A stretch of DNA of 46,671 nt, from NCBI RefSeq assembly GCF_016862975.1, contig NZ_BONZ01000094.1, positions 1-46,671 on the forward strand, written 5' to 3'. Below the pieces are notes generated by a model. The model saw only the letters and a program-made list of their open reading frames with translations, had not been told where the DNA came from and ran no database searches. The translations under genes and the position numbers were made by a program. The stretch's first letter is position 1, and each line of letters begins with the position of its first letter. Shown here one piece after another: positions 8,442 to 17,297 of the stretch. This DNA is from Rugosimonospora africana. GTDB lineage: Bacteria > Actinomycetota > Actinomycetes > Mycobacteriales > Micromonosporaceae.

Positions 8442-11303
8442 CACGTCGACCTTCGGCGCGTTCCAGCCGGAGACGCTGACCACCGGGGTGGCGCCCTGCA
8501 GGTCCGCCGACCGCCAGGTGACCGTCACCGACTGGGACTCCCCCGGCCAGAGCGTGATGTCGTTGCCGTCCCAGATCGACGACTGCAGCTCGTTGTCGCC
8601 CGACGCCTCGCCGCCGCTTGCCGTGCCCCGCCGGATGTCGGCGCGCAGGAAGAACCCGACGGTCGGGGTGGACGAGTTGTTGGTGATGGTGACCGTGGTG
8701 CGCCGGTCGGCGCCGGCCGGGCCGGGCTGGCTGACCGTCGTGGCGGACGCGCCGATCGCCGCCGTCGGCAGGTTCTTCAGCGCGGTCAGGTTCGCGTACG
8801 ACTTCATCGTCGCCTGCGGGTTGCCGATCGTCTTGTTCCAGTTGACGACGTCCGGAGTCGTCGGCTGCCAGTAGACGTTGCGGTCCACGACGGTACCGTT
8901 CTGTCGCAGCACAAGCTCGACGAAGTAGACCGTGTTGGCGGTGGTCGGCACCGTGGGGGTGAGCACGGCGGTACGCACCTGCTGGCTGGCCAGCGTGATG
9001 GTGCCCGACGTGCGGTCGTCCAACACCGCACCGGCGGTGTTGTAGACCTTCGCCTCGACGGACAGGCCTGCCTGACTCGTCGCGCCCAGGTTGTCCAGGG
9101 TCACGGTGCCGGTGTCGAGGGCGTAGAGGGCGTGCAGCGGCCGGTTGGCTGCCTGCACCCCGAAGTACGCGCCGGCCTGGTCGCCGTCGTTGTTGTACAG
9201 CGACCACAGCAGCGTCGGCCAGCCCTTGTTGAGCTGCCAGTAGATGGTGCCGGTGGACGGTGCCGCCGTGGCCGTCGAGTGGGCGATGAACGCCTCGAAC
9301 TGCGCCCGCGTGTTCTCGTAGTTGGCCACCTGGGCCTCCTCGACGTACTGGGCGAGGCTCGACGGGGCGCCGTACCGGCTGCTGATCGCGGTGTCGAGGT
9401 TGTACAGGGTGCCGAAGGCGTACCCGGTGTGCTTCGTGCCCTCGTAGTTGGTGTGGTACTGGTTCGCGCCGGGGCTCTGCCACAGTGCCGTCTGGTCGGC
9501 GGCGGACAGGAACCGGTTGATGGAGTCGAGGGTCGGCACCGTGTTCCCGGCGCTCTGCTCGCTGTCGAAGCCCCAGGCGCCTCCGGAGTTGGTGAGGTCG
9601 CCGCCGCCGGAGTGGCTGGTGTCGTACCAGTAGGTCGGCGGTACCCAGTCGTACGGGCCCTCCTTCTCACCGGCGGCGCCCAGTTGCGGGCTGCTCTTGT
9701 TCTCCGCCGAGGAGATGAACGGGCCGGAGTAGTCGGCCGCCGCGAAGCCCTGCAGGGCCAGCGACTCCTGGCTGGAACTCGGCGCGTTGTCGCTCCACTG
9801 GAAGCTGAACACCGACGGATGGTCGCGCAGCGCCTGCCCGATGGACTGGGCCGACAGCTGGTACGTGGCGGCGTCCGCGCTGCCGTAGCTGGTGGTCTCC
9901 CAGAAGTCGCAGCACTGGAACCCCGCGTTGACGAGGATGCCGGCCGCGTCCATCTGCTGGTAGAAGTCGTCCGGCATGAAGTGACCTTCGAGCCGGACGG
10001 TGTTGACGCCCATCCCCTTCATCAACGCGATCTGCTTGGCGATGTCCGCCGACGAGTAGCGCAGGAACAGGTCCGGATCGAAGCCGCCGCCCCGGATGAC
10101 GATCGGTACGTTGTCGACGCGGAACGCCCGTACGCCGTCGGGTGCCAGAGACGACGCACCGACCAGGGTGGACGTCACGGTACGGATGCCGAATGTCCCA
10201 CTCGTCGTGGTGAGCACCGTGCCGCCCTGGGCCACGGACGTGGTCAACGTGTACAGCGGCTGCGCTCCGAGCTGGTACGGGTACCAGATCTGCGGATGGG
10301 CGATCGTCAGCGCGGCGAACGCGGACGGCGTGAAGGACACGGTCTGGGTGGTGTTCGCCGCCACGGTCACGGTCTGCGTCACGGTGACCGGCGACCCGGA
10401 CGGCGGGCTGACGGTCGCCGTCACGGCACCGGTCTGCGTGGTACCCGACGTGTTCGTGACGTCCGTCTTCACCGTCAGCGCCGCGCTGCTCAGGTCGGCG
10501 GCCGTGTTCTGCACGACGTGGGCGTTGCCGGCGACCAGCGGCCCGCCGGCCTGCAACTGAACGGGGAACTGGATGCCGGTGTTGTTGTCCGGCGGGATCT
10601 GCGTCCAGTCCACGTTGTCCAGCGTCAGCATCGTGTTCGGGTTGTTCGGGTACACCTCGATCGCCACCGAGTTGGTACCCGCCCGGAGCAGGCCGGTGAC
10701 GTCGAAGACCCGCTTCGCGTACGCGCCGGCGACGGTGGCGGACGTGGCCACCTCGGTGCCATCCACCCACACGTCGGCCTTGCCCACGACTCCGTTGACG
10801 ATGAGCTTCGCGTCCTGCCCGGCCGGTGGTGCGGTGAAGTCGGTCCGGTACCACCAGGGCACGGAGAACTGGGCGATGGTGTCCGCGCCGACCTTCGTCA
10901 TTTGCCCGAAGCAGGTCTTCATGGTGGCGGAGACGAACACGCCGGGACAGCCGCCGTTCTGAAGCAGGGCGTTGATCTCGGTACCGGGCGCCTGCCCGTC
11001 GTCGTTGGCGACGGACAGCCAACCGCTGGTCGAGAATCCCGGCGTCGAGATCTGCGCGCCGGTCTGCGTGGCCGTCGCGCTGGTCAGCACCTTCCAACCG
11101 GTGGTGGCACCGAGATCGGTGACGGCACTCGACCCGGTGTCCGCGGCGGTCGAGGTAAGCGCGGCGGTCGAGGCGGGCACGGCCGGTGACGGCGCCGCGT
11201 GGGCTGGGGTGTCCAGTACCCCGGCCCACGCCGGCAGTACGGCGACGCCGAGGGTGACCGCCACGGCGGTCAGCTGCCTTCTCCTGGTTGCCTTGCGTCT
11301 CAT
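8430..11303 (-). CDS. Secreted GH2 exo-beta-D-glucosaminidase
   Basis: A protein of 957 residues with a twin-basic signal peptide (about 1-36). The order is GH2 sugar-binding domain (about 60-240), Ig-like sandwich (about 265-375), TIM barrel (about 380-680) and further Ig-like C-terminal domains. The barrel has FQWSDNAPS, with D505 as likely acid/base, and WGFDSEQSAG, with E582 as likely nucleophile. These correspond to the catalytic pair of the actinomycete exo-chitosanase CsxA, in which Asp replaces the usual GH2 Glu. The expected reaction is release of GlcN from chitosan-oligomer non-reducing ends. The ATG at 11303 follows AAAGGAG. It is followed by the GH20 gene. Other GH2 activities are possible, but the active-site context favours glucosaminidase. 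Confidence 0.9.
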   Translation of the reverse strand: MRRKATRRRQLTAVAVTLGVAVLPAWAGVLDTPAHAAPSPAVPASTAALTSTAADTGSSAVTDLGATTGWKVLTSATATQTGAQISTPGFSTSGWLSVANDDGQAPGTEINALLQNGGCPGVFVSATMKTCFGQMTKVGADTIAQFSVPWWYRTDFTAPPAGQDAKLIVNGVVGKADVWVDGTEVATSATVAGAYAKRVFDVTGLLRAGTNSVAIEVYPNNPNTMLTLDNVDWTQIPPDNNTGIQFPVQLQAGGPLVAGNAHVVQNTAADLSSAALTVKTDVTNTSGTTQTGAVTATVSPPSGSPVTVTQTVTVAANTTQTVSFTPSAFAALTIAHPQIWYPYQLGAQPLYTLTTSVAQGGTVLTTTSGTFGIRTVTSTLVGASSLAPDGVRAFRVDNVPIVIRGGGFDPDLFLRYSSADIAKQIALMKGMGVNTVRLEGHFMPDDFYQQMDAAGILVNAGFQCCDFWETTSYGSADAATYQLSAQSIGQALRDHPSVFSFQWSDNAPSSSQESLALQGFAAADYSGPFISSAENKSSPQLGAAGEKEGPYDWVPPTYWYDTSHSGGGDLTNSGGAWGFDSEQSAGNTVPTLDSINRFLSAADQTALWQSPGANQYHTNYEGTKHTGYAFGTLYNLDTAISSRYGAPSSLAQYVEEAQVANYENTRAQFEAFIAHSTATAAPSTGTIYWQLNKGWPTLLWSLYNNDGDQAGAYFGVQAANRPLHALYALDTGTVTLDNLGATSQAGLSVEAKVYNTAGAVLDDRTSGTITLASQQVRTAVLTPTVPTTANTVYFVELVLRQNGTVVDRNVYWQPTTPDVVNWNKTIGNPQATMKSYANLTALKNLPTAAIGASATTVSQPGPAGADRRTTVTITNNSSTPTVGFFLRADIRRGTASGGEASGDNELQSSIWDGNDITLWPGESQSVTVTWRSADLQGATPVVSVSGWNAPKVDVLAG

Positions 11304-11385
11304 GGGGGTGCGCTCCTTTGAGGTAGGCGCAACTGAGGTCGGCGCAACGGGACGAGCGGTGCGAGCCGGTGGGGCATCGACAGTT

Positions 11386-11404
11386 GTTAGGAAGGCAGTC
11401 TAAC
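11386..11404. promoter_or_regulatory. Putative operator upstream of the GH2 gene
   Basis: A 19-nt interrupted palindrome with outer arms GTTAG and CTAAC, about 85 nt upstream of the GH2 start. The left half-site TTAGGAA is of the kind I associate with ROK-type repressor boxes at actinomycete chitosanase genes. The right half is degenerate. The identification is from memory and weak. Confidence 0.35.
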
Positions 11405-11443
11405 CATCAGCGCCGAGCATATCGACGCCAGTCGGTTCCAGCT

Positions 11444-11545
11444 CGGTAACGGGGCTTCGGTGAGGGGGTTCGGTCACGGGGCTTGGGTCACCGGGGGCTT
11501 CGGCCACCGGGGGCTTCGGCCACCGGGGGCTTCGGTCACCGGGCC
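11444..11545. repeat. Seven degenerate tandem 14-16 nt repeats
   Basis: Units of the type CGGCCACCGGGGGCTT repeat about seven times between the GNAT gene and the GH2 gene. The fourth to seventh copies are most alike. No coding sequence crosses the block. It is simple slippage-prone DNA and may serve as a transcription barrier. Confidence 0.75.
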
Positions 11546-11558
11546 GGTGGCGCGCCGG

Positions 11559-12386
11559 TCAGCCGAGCGCCTGCATGAGCGGGACGAACCAGCGGTCGCG
11601 GTCGCCGGGAAGCGCCGGGGCGCCGTACGCCATCACCGTGGTGGATCCGCTCTCCGGTACGCCCCGGCGGGCCGCCCACTCGCGCAGCCCGGGATGCCGG
11701 CCGTCGAGGTCGAGCCGGACCGGTCCGTCGACCGTCGCGGCGATGTCGCCCATCAACGCCCTCGCGTCCGTCTCGTCCCGCGCGATGACCGGCCCGATGA
11801 CGACGTTGTCGACGTTGCGCCACGCGCCGGCGAAGCCGCTGACGATCCCCTGCCGCCGCACCACCCGGATCCGCTCGGCGAAGTCCGGCAGCCGCCGCAC
11901 GACATGCCCCCGGTCGGCGCCGCAGACCTCGGCGTCGAGCCGGAGCATCGCGGCCAGGTCGCCGGGGCCGGCGTCACTGGTGCCGGCCGGGTCGGTGGGC
12001 TCGAACGGGCCCACATGCGTGTGGGTGGCGCCGATCCGGACGAAGCCCAGCTTCTCGTAGAGCGGGCGCCCGTGCCGGGTCGCGTTGAGGAACACGGTCG
12101 CGTCGCCGGCCTCGCCGAGCGCATGTGCCATCAGCCGCCGGCCCAGGCCACGCCGGCCGTACCGGGTGGCGACGAGCACCATGCTGATGGCCGCCAGCCG
12201 GTTGCCGTACCGGGTGAGCACGGTGGTGCCGACCAGGTCCCCGGCATCGTCGCGCAGCCCGTACACGGTGCCGACGGCGAAGAGTAGCCGCCACTTGTGC
12301 TCCTCGGGCAGCCACTCGCGGTCCTCGGCAAGTGCGAGGCAGGCGGGCAGGTCGTGGGGCGTCAGCCGCTCGATCCGGTCGATCAC
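11559..12386 (-). CDS. GNAT-family N-acetyltransferase
   Basis: A protein of 275 residues with an N-terminal GNAT domain (about 1-120). The acetyl-CoA loop region is VLVATRYGRRGLGRRLMAHAL, matching the R/Q-x-x-G-x-G/A pattern, and ATVFLNATRHGRPLYEKLGF follows. The second half (about 145-270) has a weaker, GNAT-like pattern (IGPVIARDETDARALMGDIA), as in tandem GNAT proteins where only the first domain is catalytic. The GTG start at 12386 follows GAGGA. The acceptor substrate cannot be told from the sequence. The gene stands alone between the histidine-kinase gene and a repeat block. Confidence 0.85.
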   Translation of the reverse strand: MIDRIERLTPHDLPACLALAEDREWLPEEHKWRLLFAVGTVYGLRDDAGDLVGTTVLTRYGNRLAAISMVLVATRYGRRGLGRRLMAHALGEAGDATVFLNATRHGRPLYEKLGFVRIGATHTHVGPFEPTDPAGTSDAGPGDLAAMLRLDAEVCGADRGHVVRRLPDFAERIRVVRRQGIVSGFAGAWRNVDNVVIGPVIARDETDARALMGDIAATVDGPVRLDLDGRHPGLREWAARRGVPESGSTTVMAYGAPALPGDRDRWFVPLMQALG

Positions 12387-12500
12387 CGGCCCATCCTCAC
12401 CGGCGAGCGGGCCGGCCGCCAGCCGATTTCGCCGGGCCCGCGGGCCGCTCGGGCGGGATCGAGCGGCTCGGGCGGGATCGGCCGGCCCGAAGCCGGACCG

Positions 12501-13736
12501 CTACCGGGCGGCCGGGAGCCGGACCGTGAAGCAACTGCCCGACCCCGGCCGGCCGTCCGCCTCGACCGTGCCCCCGTGCGCCACCACCACCTCGCGGACC
12601 AGCGCCAGCCCCAGCCCGTGCCGCCCGGTGGAGCCGCCGCTGCCCCGGTGGAAACGCTCGAAAACCCGGCGCCGGTCGGCCGGGTCGAGCCCGGTACCGT
12701 CGTCCGCCACGACCAGCTCGACCAGCCGCCCGCGATCCGGCGTGGACACGGTGAGCCACACGTGCCCACCCGGCCGGCTGTGCCCGATCGCGTTGTCCAC
12801 CAACGCGGAGACCATCCGGCGCAGCGCCGACTCTATCCCGGTCACCACGCTGGCCTGCGCCTCCCGCCGCACCGCGATGGACACTCCGGCCTGCTGGGCG
12901 CGTGGCTGCTCGGCCTCGGCCACCGCACCCGCCACGTCCGCGAGATCGATCGGGCCGCCGCCCGGCCGGCTCGCCGCCAGTCCCGCCGAGTTGAGCAGGT
13001 CGTCGACGATCTCATTGAGCTCCCGGGTACCGGCGACGATCCGGCGCAGCTCATCGCTCACCTCGGAAGGTACGTCGGCTTCGGGGCGCCGCAGCAGCAT
13101 CTGCGCGCGGGTGTGCAGCCGGGTCAGCGGGGTGCGCAGTTCGTGGCTCGCGTCCGCGACGAACCGCCGCTGCTTGGCCAGCGCCTCGTCGAGCGGTGCG
13201 ATGGCCAGGCAGGCCAGCAGCCGGCCGGTGACCGCCGCGATGAGCAGCCCGGCCAGCTCCGCCATCGCCAGCGCGTCCATCAGCTGCCGCCGGTCGGACA
13301 GCTGCCACCGCTCGTCGAAGGCCGCCTGGCGCACCTCGCCGCCGTACCGGGCCGTGCGCACCGCGTACACGGTCCCGTTGGCCCGCAGCACTACCGTGGC
13401 GACCGGAGCGCCACCGAGCGCCGCGTTCACCGGCGCGCTCAGCGGCAGGCCGGCCGGAGCCTGGTCGGCGCCGACCAACCGCCCGTCGCGCAGCACGAAC
13501 AGCCAGGAACACGGGTCGACAGCGCCGGTCCGGTCCTGGCCGAGCACGTACCCGAGGGTCATGCTCACCTGGGCCCGCTGGCGGTGCACGGTCACCACGT
13601 AGGCCAGCCCGCCGACCAGGACGACGATGGCGGTGATGGCGCCGGCGAGCTGGAGGCTCAGCATCAGCCGACCTCGACGCAGCGCGCGCTGCTCCGGCGG
13701 CAGCCGCCGGCTCCGGCTCCCGCGCAGGGCGGTCAT
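12501..13736 (-). CDS. Sensor histidine kinase
   Basis: A protein of 411 residues. TM1 (about 25-50) and TM2 (about 158-180) enclose a roughly 105-residue extracytoplasmic sensor with one Cys. The H-box is DASHELRTPLTRLHT with phospho-accepting H198, followed by a HATPase_c domain with N-box ALVDNAIGHS, VADDGTGLDP, FERFHRGSGG and HGLGLALV. It lies 27 nt after the response-regulator gene on the same strand, so the two form a cognate pair. The antiporter gene overlaps the regulator gene, so the pair may respond to ion, pH or envelope stress; this rests only on position. Confidence 0.92.
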   Translation of the reverse strand: MTALRGSRSRRLPPEQRALRRGRLMLSLQLAGAITAIVVLVGGLAYVVTVHRQRAQVSMTLGYVLGQDRTGAVDPCSWLFVLRDGRLVGADQAPAGLPLSAPVNAALGGAPVATVVLRANGTVYAVRTARYGGEVRQAAFDERWQLSDRRQLMDALAMAELAGLLIAAVTGRLLACLAIAPLDEALAKQRRFVADASHELRTPLTRLHTRAQMLLRRPEADVPSEVSDELRRIVAGTRELNEIVDDLLNSAGLAASRPGGGPIDLADVAGAVAEAEQPRAQQAGVSIAVRREAQASVVTGIESALRRMVSALVDNAIGHSRPGGHVWLTVSTPDRGRLVELVVADDGTGLDPADRRRVFERFHRGSGGSTGRHGLGLALVREVVVAHGGTVEADGRPGSGSCFTVRLPAAR

Positions 13737-13763
13737 CGCGGGAAGCTCATCGCGGGACGGCCG

Positions 13764-14444
13764 TCACAGCGCACCGATCTGGTACCCGAACCCGCGAACC
13801 GTACGGATGACTCCGCTGCCCAGCTTGCGGCGCAGGTAGTACACGTAGGTGTCCACTATGGACTCCGCACTGGTGTCCTCGAACAGGCGGCTGCGCAACT
13901 GGTCCCTGGAGTGGATCGCGCCCGGCCGCACGGCCAGCATCCGCAGCAGCTCGAACTCCCGCGGGGACAGGGCCACCCGCCGGCCGTCCGGCAGCGTCAC
14001 CTCGTGTAACGACATGTTCAGGAACCCGTCGCCGACCGGTACCAGCTGCGCCTCGTCGAGGAACCGGCGGTTCAGCGCCCGGACCCGGGCCACCAGCTCG
14101 TCCACCTCGAACGGCTTGACCAGGTAGTCGTCGGCCCCGGCGTTGAGCCCGTCGACCCGGTCGGCCAGGTCGCCGAGCGCGGTCAGCATCAGCGCGCGGG
14201 TGGTCACCGCGCGCCGCCGCAGCCGGATCAGCACCTCCAGCCCGTCGATGGCGGGCAGCCGCCGGTCGATCAGCATCACGTTGTACCGGCGGCTGAGCGC
14301 GAAATGCAGGCCGCGCTGACCGTCCTCGGCCACGTCGACCGCGAAGCCGTTGCCGCCCAGGAGAGTGGCCAGCATTTCGGCCAGTTCGCTGTCGTCCTCC
14401 ATCACGAGCAGGCGCGGGGGTTCGGCCCGGCTATCCTGCGTCAT
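13764..14444 (-). CDS. OmpR-family response regulator
   Basis: About 226 residues. The receiver domain has the acidic pair in VMEDD, the phospho-accepting Asp in LIDRRLPAIDG, Thr in LMLTALG and Lys in LVKPFEVDEL. The DNA-binding winged helix has ALSPREFELLRMLAVRPG and VDTYVYYLRRKLG, and ends with IRTVRGFGYQIG. The ATG at 14444 fits the usual receiver length and overlaps the end of the antiporter gene by 14 nt. An in-frame ATG at 14474 would add ten residues. Neither has a clear Shine-Dalgarno, which favours translational coupling to the antiporter gene. Confidence 0.9.
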   Translation of the reverse strand: MTQDSRAEPPRLLVMEDDSELAEMLATLLGGNGFAVDVAEDGQRGLHFALSRRYNVMLIDRRLPAIDGLEVLIRLRRRAVTTRALMLTALGDLADRVDGLNAGADDYLVKPFEVDELVARVRALNRRFLDEAQLVPVGDGFLNMSLHEVTLPDGRRVALSPREFELLRMLAVRPGAIHSRDQLRSRLFEDTSAESIVDTYVYYLRRKLGSGVIRTVRGFGYQIGAL

Positions 14445-15822
14445 GCGGCAATGATGCCATTCGCCGCCCGTCATGCGCCGCGTCGGAAGCCATCATCGTC
14501 GGCACGCCGTCGGGAGCTGCGGCGCCGCGAGCTTCGGCGTCGGGCGTTGTCACGTCGAGCGTCGCGGCGTTGGGCGATGCGGCGTCGAGCGCTGCGGCGT
14601 CCGCTACCGGCCGGCGCCGGTCCAGCCACATCAGCACCGGCGTGGTCATCGTCGTGGTGATCAGGGCCACCAGGACCAGTGCGGTGAACATCTCCCGGTT
14701 GACCAGGTGCGCCTGCAGGCCGACGTTCAGCGCGATCAGCTGCATCAGGCCGCGCGCGTTCATCAGCGCGCCGAGGCGCAGGGCCACCGCCTGCGGCTCG
14801 CCGCGCAGCCGGGCGGCAAACCAGCACGCGCCGAACTTGCCGGCGATCGCCGCCGCCACCGCCGCGAGCGAGAACAGCAGCAGGGCCGGGTCGGTCAACA
14901 GGCTGAACCGGGTGTTCAGCCCGGAGTACACGAAGAACATCGGCACGAACACCCAACTGAGCGCGTTCGTCGTCGGTTCCACCCGGGCCGCCGCCGGGGT
15001 GTCGGGCAACGCGAGGCCGACGGAGAACGCGCCGAACACCGCGTACAGCGAGATCTCGTCGGTGAACCAGGCCGCAGCGAAGAGCACGGACAGGATCAGC
15101 AGGACGACGGTACCGTCGGCGACTCCCGGCCGGTTCAGGATCCGGCTCAGCACCGGGCGCACCACCACGACGAGTACCACGCCGAACAGCACCGCACCGC
15201 CGACCGCCTTCAGCACCGGCCAGGCGTGCCCGGACGCGACGCTCAGCACGGCGGCCAGAGCGACCCAGGCGACGGCGTCGTCCACTCCCCCGCTGGCCAG
15301 CGCGAGCGAGCCATACCGGGTGCCGGCCAGCCCGCGCTCGTTGATGATGCGGGCGAGCATCGGAAACGCGGTGATGGCCAGCGTCACGCCGACGAACGCG
15401 GCGGACACCCCGACGCTCACCCCCGGCGCGAAGATGTCGACGTGCCCCCGGACGGCCAGCGTGAGCACGACTCCGAACGCGAGCGGTACGACGATCCCGC
15501 CCACCGAGACAGACGCGGCCGTGCCGGCGAGCCCCTGGCGCAGGTGTGACCGTAGTTCCCGGCCGGCCTGGAACATCAGTGCCACCAGGCCGATCTGGCC
15601 GGCCACGTACAGCACCGGGCGCAGCTCGTCCGGGAAGATGGCGTCCTCCAGACCGGGCGCGAGCAGCCCGAGCAGCGACGGGCCGAGCAGCACGCCGGCG
15701 ATCATCTCGCCGACCACGGGCGGCTGGCGCAGCCGGCTCACCGCGACGCTCACCAGCCGGCAGACCAGCAGGATCACCATGGCGGCGATGAAGAACCTGG
15801 GTGCGAGTTCGTTGGCGGTCAT
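14431..15822 (-). CDS. Cation:proton antiporter (CPA2/KefB-type)
   Basis: About 463 residues with roughly 12 hydrophobic segments of the Na+/H+ exchanger fold. Recognisable stretches are PPVVGEMIAGVLLGPSLLG at the N-terminus, FQAGRELRSHLRQGL, VSAAFVGVTLAITAFPMLAR and LASGGVDDAVAWVALA, where the DD belongs to the ion-binding core. The C-terminus is an Ala/Asp/Pro-rich tail and not a TrkA-N domain, so KefB-style nucleotide gating is absent. The ATG at 15822 follows GGAG with 8-nt spacing; the reading frame stays open far upstream, but that part is not protein-like. The downstream response-regulator gene overlaps its end, suggesting an operon. Confidence 0.9.
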   Translation of the reverse strand: MTANELAPRFFIAAMVILLVCRLVSVAVSRLRQPPVVGEMIAGVLLGPSLLGLLAPGLEDAIFPDELRPVLYVAGQIGLVALMFQAGRELRSHLRQGLAGTAASVSVGGIVVPLAFGVVLTLAVRGHVDIFAPGVSVGVSAAFVGVTLAITAFPMLARIINERGLAGTRYGSLALASGGVDDAVAWVALAAVLSVASGHAWPVLKAVGGAVLFGVVLVVVVRPVLSRILNRPGVADGTVVLLILSVLFAAAWFTDEISLYAVFGAFSVGLALPDTPAAARVEPTTNALSWVFVPMFFVYSGLNTRFSLLTDPALLLFSLAAVAAAIAGKFGACWFAARLRGEPQAVALRLGALMNARGLMQLIALNVGLQAHLVNREMFTALVLVALITTTMTTPVLMWLDRRRPVADAAALDAASPNAATLDVTTPDAEARGAAAPDGVPTMMASDAAHDGRRMASLPHDAG

Positions 15823-15878
15823 CGTGTCGCTCCTGTCCGGCGGGTCGTCGGTGCTGGTGCGGCGTCGGGGTGAGGGGG

Positions 15879-17297
15879 TCAGCGGCCGGGTGGTGTAGCG
15901 CCCGCGTGGTCGAGGCTCGCGAAGTAGGTCTGGCACAGTCGCTGGCGCCGGGCGTCGAGCACCATGTACGTCCCGAGCGCGAGCTGCACGAGGCTGCGGG
16001 AGACGTCCTCCCACCGGTCGCGCACGCGCATCGCGGCCAAGCGAGCGCGCGGTCGCGGCGCCCCGACCGGCACCCCGGCCGACGTCCCCGCCGGCGCCCC
16101 GGCCAGCAGGCACGGACCCCGGTTGGGCAGCGAACGGGTGTGCCCCGCGGAGGTGGCCAGCGCGAACCGCGCGATCACCGCGTGCGCCACCACCCGCAGG
16201 CTCAGCGGGGCGATCCCCCGGGCCGGGCAGGGCCGGTTCGCGGTGACTCCGAACGGGATGAAGTTCGCCTCACCGGGCGCCAGGTGCGCCCAGCGGTCCG
16301 GGTCGAGGTGGTCGCCGCCGGGCAGCCCCGAGTGCTGGTACTCGGCGTAGTGGAACAGCAGTACCGAGCCGGCCGGGATGGTGGGCAGCCCGTCCAGCGT
16401 GATGTCCGCCGAGGTGATCCGGTGCGCGACGCCGAACAGCGGGTACACCCGCATGGTCTCGTCGATGACCCGGTCGAGGTGGCCGCCGTCGCCGGCCCGC
16501 AGCCGCTCCTGGATGTCGGGGCGCTCGGCGACCACCATGAGCAGGTGCGCCATCGCCTCCGACATCTGCACGACCGCGGTGTTGAAGAACGTTCCCTGCA
16601 GGTACCAGGCCTGCTCCTGCGGGGAGAACAGGGACGGCAGTGGCACCGGCACGGTGCCGGCGTCGACGCGCCCGCGCAGGTACCGGGTGAGCCGGTCCCG
16701 CCGGCCCAGGTGGCGCAGCCGGGTGCACTTCAGCGCGCTGACCACGTCGTCGGCGTTGGCCACGATCAGGTCGCGTACCTCCGGCGGGCACGGCTGGCCG
16801 AACACCGCCTCGTAGTAGACCTCGGCCCAGATCGGCATCATCAGGTCGCGCAGCCGCACCGCGGTCCACCGCCGCCGCCGCCCCGGCGCCGTGGCGGGTC
16901 GCCAGTCGTCGAGGACCCGGGCGGCGCACCGGCCGACCAGGTCCTCCCACTCGTCCTTGCGCAGCCGGGCCAGGATCTGCCGGGTGGCCCGGGCGGCCTC
17001 GTCGTACCGGGGCCCCGGCTCCAGGTGCTCCTGGTGCACCTGCGGCCCGGGGGCCAGCCAGTACCAGAACAGGTCGGACAGCGCCGCGCCGCGACTGCGA
17101 CCGTTCGCGGCCGGGTGCGCGTACACCCGCCTGAAGTCGGCGACACCGACCTGCCGCCCGGGCACCGGCACCCCCTCGTCGCCGTTGACCCGGGCGAAGA
17201 TGCGCTCCCGCACCCCGACCACGAAGCCGGGCAGCCAGTACGGCGCGGATACCACCAAGGCGAGCGCGACCACCGCCACCGCGAGCCAGACCGTCAT
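15879..17297 (-). CDS. Divergent membrane-anchored cytochrome P450
   Basis: A protein of 472 residues. One N-terminal membrane segment (about 3-24, WLAVAVVALALVVSAPYWL) is unusual for bacterial P450s. The K-helix ExxR is ETMR at 280-283. The heme loop is PFGVTANRPCPARG with the thiolate ligand at C357, satisfying FGxxxxRxCxxxG. The I-helix position (about 234-246) reads QGTFFNTAVVQMS and lacks the acid-alcohol pair of ordinary monooxygenases. After the heme domain there is a roughly 90-residue basic extension. The ATG at 17297 overlaps the stop of the FMN-oxidase gene (ATGA), so the two are coupled. The substrate is unknown. The odd I-helix could mean peroxygenase-like or non-monooxygenase chemistry. 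Confidence 0.82.
   Translation of the reverse strand: MTVWLAVAVVALALVVSAPYWLPGFVVGVRERIFARVNGDEGVPVPGRQVGVADFRRVYAHPAANGRSRGAALSDLFWYWLAPGPQVHQEHLEPGPRYDEAARATRQILARLRKDEWEDLVGRCAARVLDDWRPATAPGRRRRWTAVRLRDLMMPIWAEVYYEAVFGQPCPPEVRDLIVANADDVVSALKCTRLRHLGRRDRLTRYLRGRVDAGTVPVPLPSLFSPQEQAWYLQGTFFNTAVVQMSEAMAHLLMVVAERPDIQERLRAGDGGHLDRVIDETMRVYPLFGVAHRITSADITLDGLPTIPAGSVLLFHYAEYQHSGLPGGDHLDPDRWAHLAPGEANFIPFGVTANRPCPARGIAPLSLRVVAHAVIARFALATSAGHTRSLPNRGPCLLAGAPAGTSAGVPVGAPRPRARLAAMRVRDRWEDVSRSLVQLALGTYMVLDARRQRLCQTYFASLDHAGATPPGR

Noticed and set aside
11444-11545. CRISPR-like repeat array
   Set aside because: Units are 14-16 nt, contiguous and degenerate, with no spacers and no cas genes.
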